Part shown: positions 62,340 to 64,000 of the stretch, in pieces
Layout of the letters: each line of letters begins with the position of its first letter
Numbering within the stretch: the stretch's first letter is position 1
Source: JAMXLO01 sp963726125
Lineage (GTDB): Bacteria; Pseudomonadota; Alphaproteobacteria; Acetobacterales; Acetobacteraceae
DNA: 64,000 bases
Direction of reading: 5' to 3'
Assembly: GCA_963726125.1 (NCBI GenBank)
Contig: CAVSBG010000019.1
Location: 238,250-302,249, forward strand
Program-made: the position numbers and the translations under genes
The notes under the pieces: model-generated
What the model was told of the DNA's origin: nothing
Databases searched by the model: none
What the model saw: only the letters and a program-made list of their open reading frames with translations

Positions 62340-63005
62340 TCAGGCCGGAGCGGGAGGGGGGCCCGTGCCGGTCGGTTCGGGTCGTTCGGCAGGCTTGGCT
62401 TTGAGCCGAGCCATGACGCGAGCCATCGGGAAGGCGCGGTCGAGCGTGTCGCCGACCAGGCGGATGTAATTGCCGCCGAATGCGTTGATGGCATTGCGCA
62501 GTTCCTGCCACAGCGGATGGTTCGGCGCGATGCCGAGGTCGCGGCAGATGTCGGCAAGGACGGCGCCAATTGGCTGACGGCGGACCTTGGCTGCGATCTG
62601 TTCCGGGGTGGGCAGATTGGCGAGACGGGGATCCGTGTCGGCGGGTTGCTGGGTCTGGGCGTGCTGGGGGGACGGTGATTGGGCCTCGCATGGGAGGGCA
62701 CGGGGCGCGCGCGGGGATGGCGCGGGTTTGGGCTGGGGTTCGGCGTCAAGGCAATGGGCCGTGTGGGTGATCTTTTCCTCGAGCAGGCCGGCGCGCAGCA
62801 GGCCTTGCGCAATGCGGGCGAAGATCAGGGGAAGGTCGCTGGTGCCGAAGGCGCGCGCGAGGTTCGTCATGCCGCTGGGGACGGCGCCCTGGCGGAGGGT
62901 GGCGGTGAGTTCCTTGCCGTAGTCGATGAGCTTGCGGACGAGCCAGAGCAGGCGGCCCGAGCGGCTTGGTGGGGATAGGTCGGCAGTGGTGGCCGCGGCA
63001 GACAT
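62340..63005 (-). CDS. Hypothetical protein with proline-rich linker
   Basis: 221 residues. Two helical parts joined by a Pro/Ala/Gln-rich stretch (about residues 88-128): residues 1-85 include SGRLLWLVRKLIDYGKELTA and LARAFGTSDLPLIFARIAQG; residues 130-205 include QPIGAVLADICRDLGI and LRNAINAFGGNYIRLVGDTL. I know similar uncharacterised proteins only loosely from alphaproteobacteria. Dense antisense open frames exist but lack such order. Reading confidence is moderate. Confidence 0.6.
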   Translation of the reverse strand: MSAAATTADLSPPSRSGRLLWLVRKLIDYGKELTATLRQGAVPSGMTNLARAFGTSDLPLIFARIAQGLLRAGLLEEKITHTAHCLDAEPQPKPAPSPRAPRALPCEAQSPSPQHAQTQQPADTDPRLANLPTPEQIAAKVRRQPIGAVLADICRDLGIAPNHPLWQELRNAINAFGGNYIRLVGDTLDRAFPMARVMARLKAKPAERPEPTGTGPPPAPA

Positions 63006-63240
63006 GGACGCAAAGAGAACACGGATGGACTGATGATGTCAAGTATAATTTCCTAAGGCTCAGGCTTATGGTCCTGTAGTGCCAGCGGCAGTGTGTGCGG
63101 GCAGCGTCTGCAATGCTGGGTTTCCTCCGGTCAGCTTCGGCGTTGCGTTTCGCTGAAACTGGAGATTGGGTTGATGCCCGATCCTGACCCCTGGCGCGCG
63201 GGACGGATAGCGCCCCCCTCCCGGGCCATTGGGAGAGATC

Positions 63241-64000
63241 ATGTCAGGCGGCGATGAACGAACAAAGGAACGCCCGACACTCGACAGACCGATGCTCCGT
63301 CGTCCGAATGCAAGGGACGTTGGCCGCATCATGGCGATCGTAGGTGATTGGGAGGTGGTCCGTCGCCTCGGGCGGGTGCCGCATCCGTATCACGAGACGG
63401 ACGCACGCTTCTTTCTCGACACTGTCGTGCCAAAAGAGTGGGTATGGGCCATCACACTGCGGGAATCACGTGAACTGGTCGGCATGGTCTGGTCAATTCC
63501 GGAGGCTGACACTGACACTGACTCGGCTGAGCTGGGTTATTACGTTGCCCGTGACCATTGGGGCAACGGCATTGCGCAGGGCAATCGCTTGAATCCGCCG
63601 TTGCTTCCGGTAACCGGGAAACATGTGCCGTCCGCAATTCAGAAAGGCTTTAAGCACGGAGAAAGCAGGCGAGGACGTCGAGGCCACGGAGTAAGGCTTA
63701 AAGGCGCTTCGCGCGAAGCGCAGTTTATTCTGCTCCGTGGCCTCGCCGTCCTCGCCTGCTTTCTCCGTGCTAAAAGCCTTGCTGACGTCCCGCCTCCACG
63801 CTCGCCACAATGGAAGACCAAGGGCGAACCGGCCAAATCGGACGCCGGCGCATTCAAACGATTGTCCTGTGGCATTGCGATGGAGGCCGCCGGATCGGTG
63901 GTTCACCATGGCATTCACTTGCTTGGTCTGCATCGCATCAGGTCGGGCCATTTCGTCGACAACCCTGCGTCGGGTCGAGGTTTTTGCCCCTGTGACTGGC
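63241..64000 (+). CDS. GNAT acetyltransferase (RimJ/RimL-like) interrupted in frame by a palindromic element, 3' partial
   Basis: ATG 63241 with GGGAGAG upstream; open to the window end. N-terminal half: MLRRPNARDVGRIMAIVGDW, LRESRELVGMVWSIPE, and AELGYYVARDHWGNGIA, where the acetyl-CoA loop should continue. Then about 101 foreign residues, after which GNAT sequence resumes: IAMEAAGSVVHHGIHLLGLH and RIRSGHFVDNPASGR. Removing the insert gives GNGIAMEAAG, the expected family sequence. The insertion is in frame and contains no stop. After NPASGR the family would read V-x-x-x-x-GF, which is found one base over, so another indel near 63978 is possible. Confidence 0.75.
   Translation, partial: MSGGDERTKERPTLDRPMLRRPNARDVGRIMAIVGDWEVVRRLGRVPHPYHETDARFFLDTVVPKEWVWAITLRESRELVGMVWSIPEADTDTDSAELGYYVARDHWGNGIAQGNRLNPPLLPVTGKHVPSAIQKGFKHGESRRGRRGHGVRLKGASREAQFILLRGLAVLACFLRAKSLADVPPPRSPQWKTKGEPAKSDAGAFKRLSCGIAMEAAGSVVHHGIHLLGLHRIRSGHFVDNPASGRGFCPCDW
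63577..63870. mobile_element. MITE-like element with terminal repeats and target duplication
   Basis: About 294 bp. Terminal inverted repeats: CAGGGCAATCGCTTGAAT (63577-63594) and ATTCAAACGATTGTCCTG (63852-63869), 16 of 18 matching. The insertion is bracketed by the direct repeat GGCATTGCG at 63568-63576 and 63871-63879 (target duplication of 8-9 bp). Internally, 48-bp inverted arms at 63644-63691 and 63733-63780 (46 of 48 complementary). No transposase is encoded, so it would need one in trans. Confidence 0.85.

Overview
The window is GC-rich, tightly packed bacterial DNA with many ATGA/GTGA-type gene overlaps. ClpS next to a Bpt-type leucyltransferase, TRAP and Tat-exported binding proteins, and the general codon style fit an alphaproteobacterium. 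I lean towards an Acetobacteraceae/Rhodospirillales-like organism, but this is an inference: no rRNA or other decisive marker is present.

1-16 kb: after the end of a PfpI-like gene comes one long plus-strand operon that reads as a bacterial STEROL pathway. It holds a squalene-monooxygenase-like flavoprotein, an oxidosqualene cyclase (DCTAE motif, not the DXDD of hopene cyclases), a sterol C-24-methyltransferase homologue, a Rieske oxygenase plus 3beta-HSD-like reductase resembling the bacterial C-4 demethylation pair, an SDR, a P450 and a geranylgeranyl-reductase-like flavoprotein. Less expected members are two tandem Coq4-like proteins, a stand-alone adenylation enzyme at the start, and an acyl carrier protein near the end.

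16-25 kb: a dipeptide/oligopeptide-type ABC transporter (two ATPases, binding protein, two permeases) encloses an N,N-dimethylformamidase large-subunit homologue. 24-38 kb: a catabolic operon (enolase-superfamily enzyme, amidohydrolase, Rieske ferredoxin, TIM-barrel isomerases including an IolE homologue, zinc alcohol dehydrogenase, three Gfo/Idh/MocA dehydrogenases, LacI regulator) converges on a minus-strand Pot-type ABC transporter. The same palindrome, core TGGAACGTTCCA, sits before three of these transcription units and probably is the LacI operator. 38-46 kb: two paralogous COG3618-like amidohydrolases, GST, DUF1508 protein, GntR/FCD regulator, TRAP transporter and an SMP-30 lactonase; a second palindrome, core TGTCGACA, recurs there.

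46-64 kb: penicillin-acylase family protein, RDD protein, Bpt, hydratase, a small glycan/sulfotransferase/methyltransferase island, MBL hydrolase, CoA transferase, ClpS, aldo/keto reductase, and an acetyltransferase gene that is open at the window end.

Two cross-cutting observations matter. Long palindromic elements lie in the window, two of them inserted in frame inside genes (the cyclase and the acetyltransferase; the latter has terminal repeats and an 8-9 bp target duplication). Six genes carry a single extra base that breaks the frame, always +1, which may be a systematic sequencing artefact rather than true decay. No rRNA, tRNA, CRISPR array or transposase gene was recognised.
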